Positions 29,277 to 39,532 of a DNA stretch of 64,000 nucleotides are shown here, in pieces (the stretch's first letter is position 1; each line of letters begins with the position of its first letter). The translations under genes were made by a program, and so were the position numbers. Under the pieces are notes generated by a model. The model saw only the letters and a list, made by a program, of their open reading frames with translations. It made no database searches and was not told the origin of the DNA. This DNA is from Luteimonas sp. 8-5 (GTDB lineage: Bacteria > Pseudomonadota > Gammaproteobacteria > Xanthomonadales > Xanthomonadaceae): contig NZ_JARUVM010000014.1 of assembly GCF_029763755.1 (NCBI RefSeq), positions 20,729 through 84,728 on the forward strand, written 5' to 3'.

Positions 29277-29509
29277 CCACCCATGAACGCCCGCAATTCC
29301 TCGACGCCGAACGGCCAATCCAGCTCCCGGCCGCCGACGCAGTCGCGCCACACCGGCACCCTCGTCCCGTACTGCTTTTCCAGCTGCGCGTCGCCATCGA
29401 CGAACACGCTGTCGAAATCAGGGACGCCGGCGTCGGCCAGGACCTCCAGGGCCAGGTCGCACAAGTGGCAGTCGTCGCGCTGGAACAGCAGGAATTCCGG
29501 GCTGGGCAT
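29252..29509 (-). CDS. glutaredoxin family protein
   Basis: 85 aa thioredoxin-fold protein with an N-terminal strand FLLFQRDDCHLCDLALEVL. CHLC near residue 14 is the redox CxxC. A cis-Pro region, YGTRVPVW, lies near residue 49. This is the small DUF836/YfcG-unrelated glutaredoxin-like type; it probably reduces disulphides in the cytoplasm with an unknown partner. The C-terminus (EPVAGNR) comes from the intergenic inverted repeat. TATTCT lies exactly 6 bases before its ATG. It diverges from sdaA across only 17 bases. Confidence 0.85.
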   Translation of the reverse strand: MPSPEFLLFQRDDCHLCDLALEVLADAGVPDFDSVFVDGDAQLEKQYGTRVPVWRDCVGGRELDWPFGVEELRAFMGGEPVAGNR

Positions 29510-29514
29510 CGGCC

Positions 29515-29521
29515 TAGAATA
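29515..29521. promoter_or_regulatory. overlapping divergent -10 elements for sdaA (+) and glutaredoxin (-)
   Basis: Within the 17-bp gap 29510-29526, TAGAAT (29515-29520, plus) and TATTCT (29516-29521, minus) overlap by five bases. Each is six bases from its own ATG. The gap is roughly palindromic, with CGGC on one side and GCCG on the other. Confidence 0.5.
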
Positions 29522-29526
29522 GCCGC

Positions 29527-30903
<1,377 letters not shown>

Positions 30904-30941
30904 ACGCGCTAGGATGGCTCCGGGGATGGGGGTCCCCGTCC

Positions 30942-33194
30942 ATGCAAAAGTCGCCAGACCAGAGCTGGATGGAGCATACGGGCAGCCGGGTCCGTGGCCT
31001 GCTGGCGGGCGCGGGGTTTGCCGTGGCCTACGCAGTGGCCAGCCTCTATGGCGACCATTTCACCGGCCCCTCCGACGTGGCGCTGTACTGGCCCGCATCC
31101 GGGCTGGCATTCGCCGTGGTGGTCATCGGCGGCGTGCGCTGGGTGTGGTGGGTTCCCGTCGCGTTCGCGATCCAGGCGCTGTGGTCGCCCAATACTCCCC
31201 TGTTCCAGGCGATGAGTGCCGCCAGCAATGTCCTCGCCCTGTCGGCGGGCGGCTGGCTGGCCCGGCGCGAAACCCCGCTTCGGCCCGGAACCGTGGGCTA
31301 CGCGGTATGGATGATGATTGCCGGGCTGGTCGCGGCGGCCGTCGGCGGCGGACTGGGCGGCTATGTCCTCTGGTCCAACGGGATGGCGCCCGGTGGCCTG
31401 TTCGGCGCGCAGGTGCTTTGGGCTTTGGGCGACTTCCTCGGCATTGCCAGCGTGGCGCCGGCGCTGATGATCGGCGCGGCACGCTGGCAGAGCGGGCACC
31501 TGCGTGGCGGGCGCCCGCAGCTGATCGGCGAGCGCACGCTGTGGAACCTGGCGCTGCTCGCCAGTTTCCTGGTGATGGCCTGGGGCATGCGCGCCAGCAC
31601 CCAGTTTGCCCTCGGCCTGACCGCGCTGCCGCTGGCGGTGATGATGTGGAGCGCGGTGAGCTTCACCCCGCTGCGCACTTCGGTCTCGGCACTGCTGACG
31701 GTAGCCGTCGTCGCCGCGCTCGCCTCGCAGGCCGTGTCGGGATTCCCGCAGCCGCAGAGCGTGCTGGAGACCGCGATCCTGATCGGCTACCTGTGCCTGC
31801 TGGCGATGCTGCCGCAGGGGCTCGCCCTTTCGATCGACGAGCACCGCTGGCTCAACCGCCGGCTCGAGCGCCGCGCCACCACGGATGCCCTCAGCGGCCT
31901 GCCAAACCGCGCCGCATTCGAACTGGCTGCGCAGGCGGCGCTGGAAGATCCCGGCAACCAGCCGATGGCGCTGGCGTACCTGGACCTGGACAACCTCAAG
32001 CTGGTCAACGACACCGCCGGGCACCGCGCCGGCGATGCGGTGATCGTCGCAGTCGCCGCGGCACTGGCGTCGGCCGTCGAGAAAGGCGACCTGCTCGCGC
32101 ACCTGGGCGCCGACGAGTTCATGGTACTGATGAGAAACGCCCCGCCGCCCGTTGCGCGGGAACGGGCACGCGACCTGCTGCATGCGGTCGAGGTCGCGCG
32201 CGGCCACTATCGCGGCGGTGAGTTCACCGCCACCGCCAGCATCGGCCTGGTACCGGTGCAGCCCGGCCAGACGGAATTCGCCGAGTTGCTGTCGCAGGCC
32301 GACGCCGCCTGCTTCGCGGCAAAGGAAACCGGTGGCGACCGGGTCCGTGTCGCCTCGCTGGGTGGCAACGAGCTTGCCGACCCGTCCTCGGGCATGCGCT
32401 GGACGGTGCGCATCCGCGATGCCCTGCGCCACGACCGCTTCATGCTGTACGCGCAGTCGATCGTGCCGCTGGCCGCCGCCCAGGATGCCGACGACGGCGC
32501 GCGCTTCGAGCTGCTCCTGCGCATGCGCGATGTCCAGGGCGGGCCGCCGCACGGCCCTGACAGCTTCATCGGCGCGGCCGAGCGCTTCCGCATGGCGGTG
32601 CGGATCGACCGTGAGGTCGTGCGCAAGACCATCGCCCACCTCGAGGCGCAACCGGGCATCGCCGACCGCATCTCGCTGTGCACCATGAACCTGTCGGCCG
32701 GTGCACTGCTGGACGAAGGATTCGTCGATTTCGTCGCCGGCTATGTCCAGGACAGCGGATTCCCCACCAGCAAGCTGTGCTTCGAGATCACCGAGACCAG
32801 CGCCATGCGCGACCCCACGCGGGCGCAGCGCGCGATCGACGACATGCGCGCGTTGGGCATGCGCTTCGCCCTGGACGACTTCGGCACCGGCTTCTGCAGC
32901 TTCGGCCACCTGCGCTCGCTGGACGTCGACTTCATCAAGATCGACGGCAGCTTCGTCCAGGACATGTGCAGCTCGGCCATGTCGTTCGAGGTGGTGTCGT
33001 CGATCAACCGCATCGCCCACCTGCTGCGCAAGCGCACCATCGCCGAGCATGCCGAATCGTCGCGGGTACGCGCGGCGCTGGAGTCGCTGGGCGTGGATTA
33101 CGCGCAGGGCTACGCCATCGATCTCCCGCGGCCGCTGGACGAGTACCTCGGTGCGCTGGTGCGCAATCCGGCGATGGCCGCCGCCGGCTCGTAG
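30942..33194 (+). CDS. MASE1-GGDEF-EAL cyclic-di-GMP protein
   Basis: 750 aa. A MASE1-type membrane sensor of about eight helices (residues 15-290: [21 protein letters not shown]) precedes a GGDEF domain from about residue 310 ([14 protein letters not shown]) whose signature is GADEF near residue 388. An EAL domain follows from about 520, where EAL reads ELL. In the EAL part the metal and catalytic residues look kept: [45 protein letters not shown]. It is more likely a phosphodiesterase with a regulatory or weak GGDEF domain; this is inference. The end overlaps hom by 85 bases. Start MQKSPDQSW is the best available. Confidence 0.85.
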   Translation: MQKSPDQSWMEHTGSRVRGLLAGAGFAVAYAVASLYGDHFTGPSDVALYWPASGLAFAVVVIGGVRWVWWVPVAFAIQALWSPNTPLFQAMSAASNVLALSAGGWLARRETPLRPGTVGYAVWMMIAGLVAAAVGGGLGGYVLWSNGMAPGGLFGAQVLWALGDFLGIASVAPALMIGAARWQSGHLRGGRPQLIGERTLWNLALLASFLVMAWGMRASTQFALGLTALPLAVMMWSAVSFTPLRTSVSALLTVAVVAALASQAVSGFPQPQSVLETAILIGYLCLLAMLPQGLALSIDEHRWLNRRLERRATTDALSGLPNRAAFELAAQAALEDPGNQPMALAYLDLDNLKLVNDTAGHRAGDAVIVAVAAALASAVEKGDLLAHLGADEFMVLMRNAPPPVARERARDLLHAVEVARGHYRGGEFTATASIGLVPVQPGQTEFAELLSQADAACFAAKETGGDRVRVASLGGNELADPSSGMRWTVRIRDALRHDRFMLYAQSIVPLAAAQDADDGARFELLLRMRDVQGGPPHGPDSFIGAAERFRMAVRIDREVVRKTIAHLEAQPGIADRISLCTMNLSAGALLDEGFVDFVAGYVQDSGFPTSKLCFEITETSAMRDPTRAQRAIDDMRALGMRFALDDFGTGFCSFGHLRSLDVDFIKIDGSFVQDMCSSAMSFEVVSSINRIAHLLRKRTIAEHAESSRVRAALESLGVDYAQGYAIDLPRPLDEYLGALVRNPAMAAAGS

Positions 33195-34192
33195 GAACGC
33201 GCCATGCGCGCGATCTCCATCACGTCGTCCAGCAGGGCCGCCGCGGTCACGCCGGCACCGGCCCCGGGCCCCTGCACCAGCAGCGGCTGCTCGAGGTAGC
33301 GGTCGGAGCGGATCACGATGCGGTTGTCGCTGCCGGCACCGGCTAGCGGATCGTCCCTGTCCAGGGCCTCGACCCCGACCCGCGCATGGATGCCGTCTCC
33401 GTCGCGTTGCAGGCGGGCCACATGCCGCAGGACGCGGCCTTCGGCGGATGCGCGCGCATGCAGGCGCTGCACGTCGTCGACCTGCAACGGCTCCACCTGC
33501 ACCGCGTCGGCCTCCAGGGCGATTCCCGCGGTACGCGCCAGGATCAGAAGCTTGCGGCACACGTCCTCGCCGCTCAGGTCGATGCGCGGATCGGGTTCGG
33601 TGTAGCCGAGCACGCGTGCCTGTTCCACCAGTTCCTCGAACGGGCCGCTGCCGTCGTAGCGCGAAAGCAGCCAGGCCAGGGATCCCGAGAGCACGCCGGC
33701 AACCCCATGGATGCGGTCGCCGCCGTCCTGCAATGCGCGAATCGTGCGCAACACCGGCAAGCCGGCGCCGACCGTGGCGCTGTCGCCGTAGCGGCAACCG
33801 CCGGCCGTGGCCGCGGCGCGGATCGCATGCCAGCGCGACAGCGACGCCCCCTGCCCCAGCTTGCAGGCGGTGACCACGTGGATGCCCGCAGCCAGCCAGG
33901 CGGCATGCTGCGCTGCGATGGCGTCGCTGGCAGTGGCGTCGACCACTATCCTCGCGCCACGCGTGCCGAGTGCGTGCAGCGCGGCTTCGGCGTGGCCATT
34001 GCCGTCATTGGCCATGCATGCCTGGTGCGCGCCGGGCAGGAGCCGGAGCGATCGCGTGTTCGCCACTGCGACCAGGTGCAGGGCCGATGCATGCTCGTGC
34101 GGTCCATGCGACTGCAGGTGCCCCAGCCGCGCCAGCACGGCGCTGCCGACGGTGCCCGTACCCAGCAGGGCGATCCGCACGCCCGCACTCAT
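33110..34192 (-). CDS. hom: homoserine dehydrogenase
   Basis: 360 aa. The N-terminal NAD(P)-binding loop IALLGTGTVGSAVL is followed by VDATASDAIAAQHAAWLAAG, VTACKLGQGA and the catalytic homoserine-binding region GVLSGSLAWLLSRYDG...GYTEPDPRIDLSGEDV. There is no aspartokinase or ACT domain, so this is a monofunctional enzyme. It reduces aspartate semialdehyde to homoserine, feeding the two genes upstream. Third gene of metX-metB-hom (ATGA overlap at 34189-34192). About 30 extra C-terminal residues ([15 protein letters not shown]) overlap the convergent MASE1 gene by 85 bases, suggesting loss of an earlier stop. Confidence 0.92.
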   Translation of the reverse strand: MSAGVRIALLGTGTVGSAVLARLGHLQSHGPHEHASALHLVAVANTRSLRLLPGAHQACMANDGNGHAEAALHALGTRGARIVVDATASDAIAAQHAAWLAAGIHVVTACKLGQGASLSRWHAIRAAATAGGCRYGDSATVGAGLPVLRTIRALQDGGDRIHGVAGVLSGSLAWLLSRYDGSGPFEELVEQARVLGYTEPDPRIDLSGEDVCRKLLILARTAGIALEADAVQVEPLQVDDVQRLHARASAEGRVLRHVARLQRDGDGIHARVGVEALDRDDPLAGAGSDNRIVIRSDRYLEQPLLVQGPGAGAGVTAAALLDDVMEIARMARSYEPAAAIAGLRTSAPRYSSSGRGRSMA

Positions 34193-35388
34193 CGCGCGCT
34201 GCTCGCGGCGATGCTGCGCGAAGCGCGCTCCAGCCCGGCGGCGATGTCGGCGACCAGGTCCTCGGCGTGCTCGATGCCGACCGACAGCCGCAGCAGGCCA
34301 TCGCCGATCCCGGCCTTGGCCCGCACCTCGGGCGTCATCGCCGCGTGGGTCATCGTGGCCGGATGCGCGACCAGGCTTTCCACGCCACCCAGCGACTCGG
34401 CCAGGGTGAAACACTCCAGCCCGTCGAGGAAAGCGCACACCGCCTCCACGCCACCCTCGAGCTCGACGCCGAGCATGGCGCCGAAGCCGCGCTGCTGCCG
34501 CGCGGCGATGGCATGGCCCGGGTGCGTGGACAGGCCGGGATAGTGCAAGGCGCGTACCGTGGGATGTCCATCGAGCAGGCCGAGCACGGCCAGGGTGTTC
34601 TCCTGGTGCACGCGCAGCCGCGCGTCCAGCGTGCGCAGGCCGCGCAGTGCCAGGAAACTGTCGAACGGCGCGCCGGTGATGCCCAGCGCATTGGCCCACC
34701 ACGCCAGCTTCTCGTGCACGGCCGCCTCGCGCGCGATCACCGCGCCGCCGACTACGTCGCTGTGGCCGTTGATGTACTTGGTGGTGGAATGCACTACCAG
34801 GTCGGCGCCGAACGCGATGGGGTGCTGCAGTGCCGGCGAGAGGAAGGTGTTGTCGACCACCGCCAGCGCACCGGCGCGGTGCGCGGCATCGATCACGAAG
34901 CGCAGGTCGGTGATGCGCAGCAGCGGATTGGACGGTGTCTCGATCCACACCAGCGCCGGAGGTTCGCGCAGGGCCTCGGCCAGTGCGCGCGGATCGGTGA
35001 GGTCGGCGACCACCAGTTCGAAATGGCCCTTGCGCGCCAGCGCGTCGAACAGGCGCCAGCTCCCGCCGTAGCCGTCGTGCGGCACCACGATGCGGTCTCC
35101 GGGTTGCAGCAGCGCGTTGAGCACCAGGTTCACCGCGGCCATGCCGCTGGCGGTGACCACCGCCCCGGCGCCGCCCTCGAGCGACGCCAGCGCGTCGGCA
35201 AGCAGGTCGCGGGTGGGATTGCCGCTGCGGGTGTAGTCGTAGCGTCGCTTGCAATCGAAACCGGCGAAGCTGAAGTTGCTCGACAGCACCAGCGGCGGCG
35301 TCACCGCGCCGAAGGCTTCGTCGCGATCGATGCCCGCGCGCACCGCCAGGGTCTGCGCGCGCGGGCCGCCCTGGATCGCGGCGCTCAT
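34189..35388 (-). CDS. metB: cystathionine gamma-synthase / O-acylhomoserine sulfhydrylase
   Basis: 399 aa PLP enzyme of the Cys/Met metabolism family. Visible: KRRYDYTRSGNPTRDLLA, ASGMAAVNLVL, WIETPSNPLLRITD, the PLP lysine in VVHSTTKYINGHSDVVGG near residue 206, and ECFTLAESLGGVESLVAHPATMTHA near the end. It joins an activated homoserine with cysteine (or sulfide). With a MetX next to it, cystathionine gamma-synthase is the likelier role; direct sulfhydrylation is not excluded. ATGA overlaps join it to metX (35385-35388) and hom. Confidence 0.92.
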   Translation of the reverse strand: MSAAIQGGPRAQTLAVRAGIDRDEAFGAVTPPLVLSSNFSFAGFDCKRRYDYTRSGNPTRDLLADALASLEGGAGAVVTASGMAAVNLVLNALLQPGDRIVVPHDGYGGSWRLFDALARKGHFELVVADLTDPRALAEALREPPALVWIETPSNPLLRITDLRFVIDAAHRAGALAVVDNTFLSPALQHPIAFGADLVVHSTTKYINGHSDVVGGAVIAREAAVHEKLAWWANALGITGAPFDSFLALRGLRTLDARLRVHQENTLAVLGLLDGHPTVRALHYPGLSTHPGHAIAARQQRGFGAMLGVELEGGVEAVCAFLDGLECFTLAESLGGVESLVAHPATMTHAAMTPEVRAKAGIGDGLLRLSVGIEHAEDLVADIAAGLERASRSIAASSAR

Positions 35389-36398
35389 GCCAGCGCCTCG
35401 CGCAGCACGTTGTCGATCGCCGCGGTTTCCTTGAGGAACGCGTCGTGTCCATACAGCGAGCGCAGCACCCGCAGTTGCGGGCGGCGCTGGCCGTTGGCCG
35501 CCACCAGGCGCTCGAACAGGGCGTAGGCGTCGTCCACCGGCACCAGCCGGTCCTCGGCCACCGCGACGACCGTCACCGGCACGCGGATCGACTCGGGTTC
35601 CAGCGCCTGCAGGTCGATGGACTCGGACAGGCGCAGGAAAGCGGTCGGCGGCGTGCGCGCGATGTAGGCGGCCGCGCAGTGGTCGAGGTAGTCCTCGGCA
35701 TCGGTGCGCACGCGCCCGCCCACGACCTGGGCGCCTCCGAAGCGCGCGTCGAATTCCTGCGGCGTGCGATAGCCCAGGATCGCCAGCTGCCGCGCCAGGG
35801 CCAGGCCGTCGCGCTCGTCGCACTGCAAGGCCCCTAGGGCGACCGCGCGACGCTGCAGCGCGCGACAGGCGCTGGCATAGGGATGGGCGCGATGGGTGCC
35901 GCTGATCGCGACCAGGCGACGCAGCCGCGGCGCATGCAGGGCCGCGAACTGCAGCCCGACCATCGCGCCGTAGGAACAGCCGACGAAGGCATCGAGCGTC
36001 TCGATGCCCAGCGCGTCGAGCACCGCCACGATCGCGTCGGCCTGGTCGGCCGGGTCGATCGGTACATCGAGCAGCCCGTCGCTGCCCAGCCAGTCGATCG
36101 CCAGGATGCGGCGGCGCGCGGGATCCAGCGTCCGGCCCGCATCGCACTGCGCGTCCCACCAGCCGGGCTGCGGGAACGTTTCGGTGGCCACGACATGGCG
36201 ATCTGCGGAGATGCCGCCTGCGACCAGGACGACCGGAAGCCCGGGCTCGCCTGCCAGTTCGTAGCGCAGCTGCACCTGGCGGCGGCCGGCATGGCGGAGG
36301 TCCAGCGTGCAGGCGAGCGCGCCGCGGCGCGCGTCGCCGACGGAGTCGGGGGCGGAGGTGATGAAGGGTTCGCAACCGGCTGCGATGGCGAGGCTCAT
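35385..36398 (-). CDS. metX: homoserine O-acyltransferase, MetX type (probable succinyltransferase)
   Basis: 337 aa alpha/beta hydrolase-fold acyltransferase. The nucleophile is Ser in FVGCSYGAMVGLQFA (MetX acetyltransferases usually show GGSMGGM), with a C-terminal His in LYGHDAFLKE and the Asp region VVAVAEDRLVP. It acylates homoserine as the first committed step to methionine. The SYGAM variant and the partner MetB suggest succinyl-CoA as donor, which the sequence cannot prove. Start 36398 has AGGA six bases upstream; longer frames run into the riboswitch leader. First gene of the operon. Confidence 0.88.
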   Translation of the reverse strand: MSLAIAAGCEPFITSAPDSVGDARRGALACTLDLRHAGRRQVQLRYELAGEPGLPVVLVAGGISADRHVVATETFPQPGWWDAQCDAGRTLDPARRRILAIDWLGSDGLLDVPIDPADQADAIVAVLDALGIETLDAFVGCSYGAMVGLQFAALHAPRLRRLVAISGTHRAHPYASACRALQRRAVALGALQCDERDGLALARQLAILGYRTPQEFDARFGGAQVVGGRVRTDAEDYLDHCAAAYIARTPPTAFLRLSESIDLQALEPESIRVPVTVVAVAEDRLVPVDDAYALFERLVAANGQRRPQLRVLRSLYGHDAFLKETAAIDNVLREALA

Positions 36399-36490
36399 GG
36401 CGGTTCCTGTCGTGGAAGGGCCATCGAGTCGCGCGGGGCAGTGCCGGAAGTTGCAGCCACCGCCCCGGGGGGAGACCGGGCGGATCGCAA

Positions 36491-36627
36491 CCATCTTCCG
36501 GTGGACCGACAGGTCCCCGCAGGATTTGGCACCGCGAAGGAACCCGCCACATGGCCTGGCCATGGCTGGCGTGCTCCATCAGGTTGCCCCGGCGTCGTCG
36601 GGCCTGTCCCTCGGCCGGTCTCGATGG
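36491..36627 (-). promoter_or_regulatory. SAM-I (S-box) riboswitch upstream of metX-metB-hom
   Basis: On the minus strand the leader has the S-box landmarks in order: P1 5' strand CCATC then GAGACC; P2 CCGGC/GCCGG enclosing GAGGGACAGGCCCGACGA (kink-turn and pseudoknot loop); GGCAACCTG; P3 (GGAGCACGCCA pairing with TGGCGGGTTCC); GGTGCCAAATCCTGC; a GGACC-TGTC-GGTCC hairpin; and AAGATGG closing P1 (36491-36495 with 36623-36627). Binding of S-adenosylmethionine should switch the operon off. The 92 bases to the metX ATG contain a CCGCCC/GGGCGG hairpin but no T-tract, so control may be at translation or through Rho. Confidence 0.9.
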
Positions 36628-36635
36628 ATGGAACT

Positions 36636-36664
36636 AGCCTGCCAGCGCTTCCCGGCATTGTCAA
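36636..36664 (-). promoter_or_regulatory. promoter of the metX operon
   Basis: TTGACA (36659-36664 on the minus strand) with a weak CAGGCT 17 bases downstream (36636-36641). Expected +1 near 36629, immediately before the riboswitch P1 stem. The -35 hexamer is a full consensus match. Confidence 0.55.
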
Positions 36665-36687
36665 TCGCTTTATGCGCATGAAGCGAT
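36664..36687. promoter_or_regulatory. 24-bp palindrome abutting the metX -35 (operator candidate)
   Basis: Arms ATCGCTT (36664-36670) and AAGCGAT (36681-36687) flank a centre containing the palindrome ATGCGCAT (36672-36679); only one pair (36671/36680) is mismatched. Its position next to the -35 suits a dimeric repressor or activator. Which methionine regulator would bind is not determined. A TANNNT-like stretch is not part of it. Confidence 0.6.
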
Positions 36688-36723
36688 AGATTTTGGGGGG
36701 AAGCGGCGGGAGCCGTGAATCGG

Positions 36724-36729
36724 CATAAT
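36724..36729 (+). promoter_or_regulatory. -10-like hexamer of the beta-propeller lipoprotein gene, leaderless arrangement
   Basis: CATAAT (5/6 match to TATAAT) six bases before the ATG at 36736. Confidence 0.45.
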
Positions 36730-36735
36730 TCGCGC

Positions 36736-37890
36736 ATGCCGATCCGACCCCTAGCCGGCGCCTGCGCCGCCCTGCTGCTGGCTGCGTGCGCCAGCACGCC
36801 TGCCCCTTCGCCCCAGGCGACCGCCGCCGTTGCCGCCGAGGCCGCCGCCGAACAGGCGCCCACCGCGCTGCCATCCCCGCATGCCCCGCTGGAAATCGCC
36901 GAAGCGTGGATTTCCGAGCCGATGCCCAGCGAGGAACTCGACTCGCTCGCCACCTGGACCAGCGAGAACGGCGACACCTGGCTGATCGCCAGCGCCAAGT
37001 CGACCCACCGCCTGGTCGTGCACGACGCCGCGACCGGGGCGCTGTTGCGCACCGTCGGCGGCAGGGGCCAGGGCCCGGGACAGTTCCTGCGACCCAACGG
37101 CCTGGCCGTGTTCGCCGACCGCCTGTACGTGGTCGAACGCGACAACCACCGCGTCCAGGTGCTGTCGCTGCCCGGCTTCGAGCCGGTGGGCACCTTCGGC
37201 GAGGACGTCCTGCGCAGCCCCTACGGCATCTGGCTCAACGAGACCGAGCCCGGCGAACTGCAGGCCTACGTCACCGACAGTTTCATGTACGGCGCGCGCT
37301 ACGACGTGGTGCCGCCCTACGAGGAACTGGACCAGCGCGTGCGCCGCTTCCGCGTGCAGACCGACCAGGACGGCCGCCTGCGCGTGCACTACACCGGCGC
37401 ATTCGGCGACACCGCCCCGGCAACCGCGCTGCGCATGGTCGAGTCGCTGGCCGGCGACCCCGCGGGCAACCGCCTGATGATCGCCGACGAGTCGCGCTCG
37501 GACGACGACGGCCACCGCGGGTCCACGCTGCGCGAGTACACCCTCGACGGCGAACCGACCGGCCGCAGCATGCCGCAGGGCAGCTTCGCCGCCGAAGCCG
37601 AAGGCGTGGTGCTGTGGAACTGCCCGGACGGCGGCGGCTACTGGATCGCGGTGGACCAGCTTGCGCCGCTGACCATCTTCCACCTGTTCGACCGGCTCAC
37701 GCTGGAGCCGCGCGGCAGCTTCCAGGGCAGGACGACGGCGTTCACCGACGGCGTCGCGCTCGATGCCACCGCCAGCGCGCGCTTCCCGGGCGGCGCCGTG
37801 TATGCCGTGAGCAACGACATTTCCGTGACCGCCTTCGACCTGCGCGACGTGGTGGCCGGACTCGGCCTCTCCAGCGACTGCGTGCAGTAA
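36736..37890 (+). CDS. lipoprotein with NHL/six-bladed beta-propeller
   Basis: 384 aa. Signal peptide with lipobox LLAAC (Cys18) and an Ala/Pro linker to about residue 50. Blade-like repeats follow: [55 protein letters not shown] (an NHL repeat), [12 protein letters not shown], and [10 protein letters not shown] near the end. Fold resembles propellers such as 3-phytase or NHL proteins; catalytic identity cannot be decided. Acidic clusters such as [10 protein letters not shown] could bind Ca2+. The TAA stop shares its last base with the ATG of prfC (TAATG), so the two are likely co-transcribed. Confidence 0.75.
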   Translation: MPIRPLAGACAALLLAACASTPAPSPQATAAVAAEAAAEQAPTALPSPHAPLEIAEAWISEPMPSEELDSLATWTSENGDTWLIASAKSTHRLVVHDAATGALLRTVGGRGQGPGQFLRPNGLAVFADRLYVVERDNHRVQVLSLPGFEPVGTFGEDVLRSPYGIWLNETEPGELQAYVTDSFMYGARYDVVPPYEELDQRVRRFRVQTDQDGRLRVHYTGAFGDTAPATALRMVESLAGDPAGNRLMIADESRSDDDGHRGSTLREYTLDGEPTGRSMPQGSFAAEAEGVVLWNCPDGGGYWIAVDQLAPLTIFHLFDRLTLEPRGSFQGRTTAFTDGVALDATASARFPGGAVYAVSNDISVTAFDLRDVVAGLGLSSDCVQ

Positions 37891-39497
37891 TGGCAGGCAT
37901 TCCCAGCGAAGCGGCCCTGCGCCGCACGTTCGCCATCATCTCGCATCCTGACGCGGGCAAGACCACGCTCACCGAGAAGCTGCTGCTGTTCGGCGGCGCG
38001 ATCCAGCTCGCCGGCTCGGTCAAGTCGCGCAAGACCACCCGCAGCGCGACTTCCGACTGGATGGCGCTGGAGAAGGAACGCGGCATCTCGGTGACGTCCT
38101 CGGTGATGCAGTTCCCCTATGCCGGGCGCATCGTCAACCTGCTCGACACCCCCGGCCACGCCGACTTCGGCGAGGACACCTACCGCGTGCTCACCGCGGT
38201 GGACAGCGCCCTGATGGTGATCGACGTGGCCAAGGGCGTCGAGGAACGCACGATCAAGCTGATGGAGGTGTGCCGGCTGCGCGACACGCCGATCATGACC
38301 TTCATCAACAAGCTCGACCGAGAGGGGCGCGAGCCGATCGAGCTGCTGGACGAAGTGGAATCGGTGCTCGGCATCCAGTGCGCGCCGGTCACCTGGCCCA
38401 TCGGTATGGGCAAGCGGCTCAAGGGCGTGGTCCACCTGGTCAGCGGCGAGGTGCACCTGTACGAACAGGGCCGCAACTTCACCCGCCAGGACTCGACCAT
38501 CTTCCCGACGATCGACGACCCGCGGCTGGAGGAGCGCATCGGCGCGCAGATGCTGTCCGAGCTGCGCGACGAACTGGAGCTGGTGCAGGGCGCCTCGCAC
38601 CCGTTCGACCTCGACGCCTACCTGCGCGGCGAACAGACGCCGGTGTTCTTCGGCTCGGCGGTGAACAATTTCGGCGTGCAGCCGCTGCTCGACTTCTTCG
38701 TCGAACACGCCCCGGCGCCGCGCCCGCGCGAGACGACCACGCGCGAAGTCGCGCCGACGGAGCCGAAGCTGACCGGTTTCGTGTTCAAGATCCAGGCCAA
38801 CATGGACCCGCAGCACCGCGACCGGGTGGCGTTCATGCGCGTGTGCTCGGGCGAGTTCAGGGCCGGCATGAAGGCGTTCCACGTGCGCACCGGCAAGGAA
38901 GTGAAGCTGGCCAATGCGCTGACCTTCATGGCCAGCGACCGCGAGATCGCCGAGAGCGCGTTCGCCGGCGACGTGATCGGCATCCACAACCACGGCACGA
39001 TCTCGATCGGCGACAGCTTCACCGAGGGCGAGGCGCTGTCGTTCACCGGCATTCCCAACTTCGCGCCGGAGCTGTTCCGCCGCGCGCGGCTGCGCGATCC
39101 GCTCAAGCTCAAGCAGTTGCAAAAAGGCCTGGCGCAGCTCAGCGAGGAAGGCGCGACCCAGTTCTTCCGCCCGCTGATGTCCAACGACCTGATCCTGGGC
39201 GCGGTGGGCACGCTGCAGTTCGACGTCGCTGCGTACCGCCTCAAGGACGAGTACGGCGTGGAGGCGGTGTTCGAGCCCGTGCAGGTGGCCACCGCCCGCT
39301 GGATCCGTTGCGACGACGCGAAGAAGCTCGAGGAATTCCGCGAGAAGAACGCGCAGCACCTGGGCATCGATGCCGCCGGGGAACTGGTCTACCTCGCGCC
39401 GACCCGGGTCAACCTGCAGCTGGCCCAGGAGCGAGCGCCCGCGGTGCAGTTCCTGGCCACCCGCGAGACCGCGCACGCGGCCACCACGGACGGCTGA
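37890..39497 (+). CDS. prfC: peptide chain release factor 3
   Basis: 535 aa translational GTPase (E. coli RF3 is 529). G1 [15 protein letters not shown] near residue 18, switch [16 protein letters not shown]3 [16 protein letters not shown]4 FINKLDRE, then the RF3-specific domains ([23 protein letters not shown]). It recycles RF1/RF2 from the ribosome after termination. The start overlaps the lipoprotein stop by one base. Confidence 0.97.
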   Translation: MAGIPSEAALRRTFAIISHPDAGKTTLTEKLLLFGGAIQLAGSVKSRKTTRSATSDWMALEKERGISVTSSVMQFPYAGRIVNLLDTPGHADFGEDTYRVLTAVDSALMVIDVAKGVEERTIKLMEVCRLRDTPIMTFINKLDREGREPIELLDEVESVLGIQCAPVTWPIGMGKRLKGVVHLVSGEVHLYEQGRNFTRQDSTIFPTIDDPRLEERIGAQMLSELRDELELVQGASHPFDLDAYLRGEQTPVFFGSAVNNFGVQPLLDFFVEHAPAPRPRETTTREVAPTEPKLTGFVFKIQANMDPQHRDRVAFMRVCSGEFRAGMKAFHVRTGKEVKLANALTFMASDREIAESAFAGDVIGIHNHGTISIGDSFTEGEALSFTGIPNFAPELFRRARLRDPLKLKQLQKGLAQLSEEGATQFFRPLMSNDLILGAVGTLQFDVAAYRLKDEYGVEAVFEPVQVATARWIRCDDAKKLEEFREKNAQHLGIDAAGELVYLAPTRVNLQLAQERAPAVQFLATRETAHAATTDG

Positions 39498-39532
39498 CCT
39501 GCGCTTCACGGCGCCTGGCGGATGCTGCCGCC

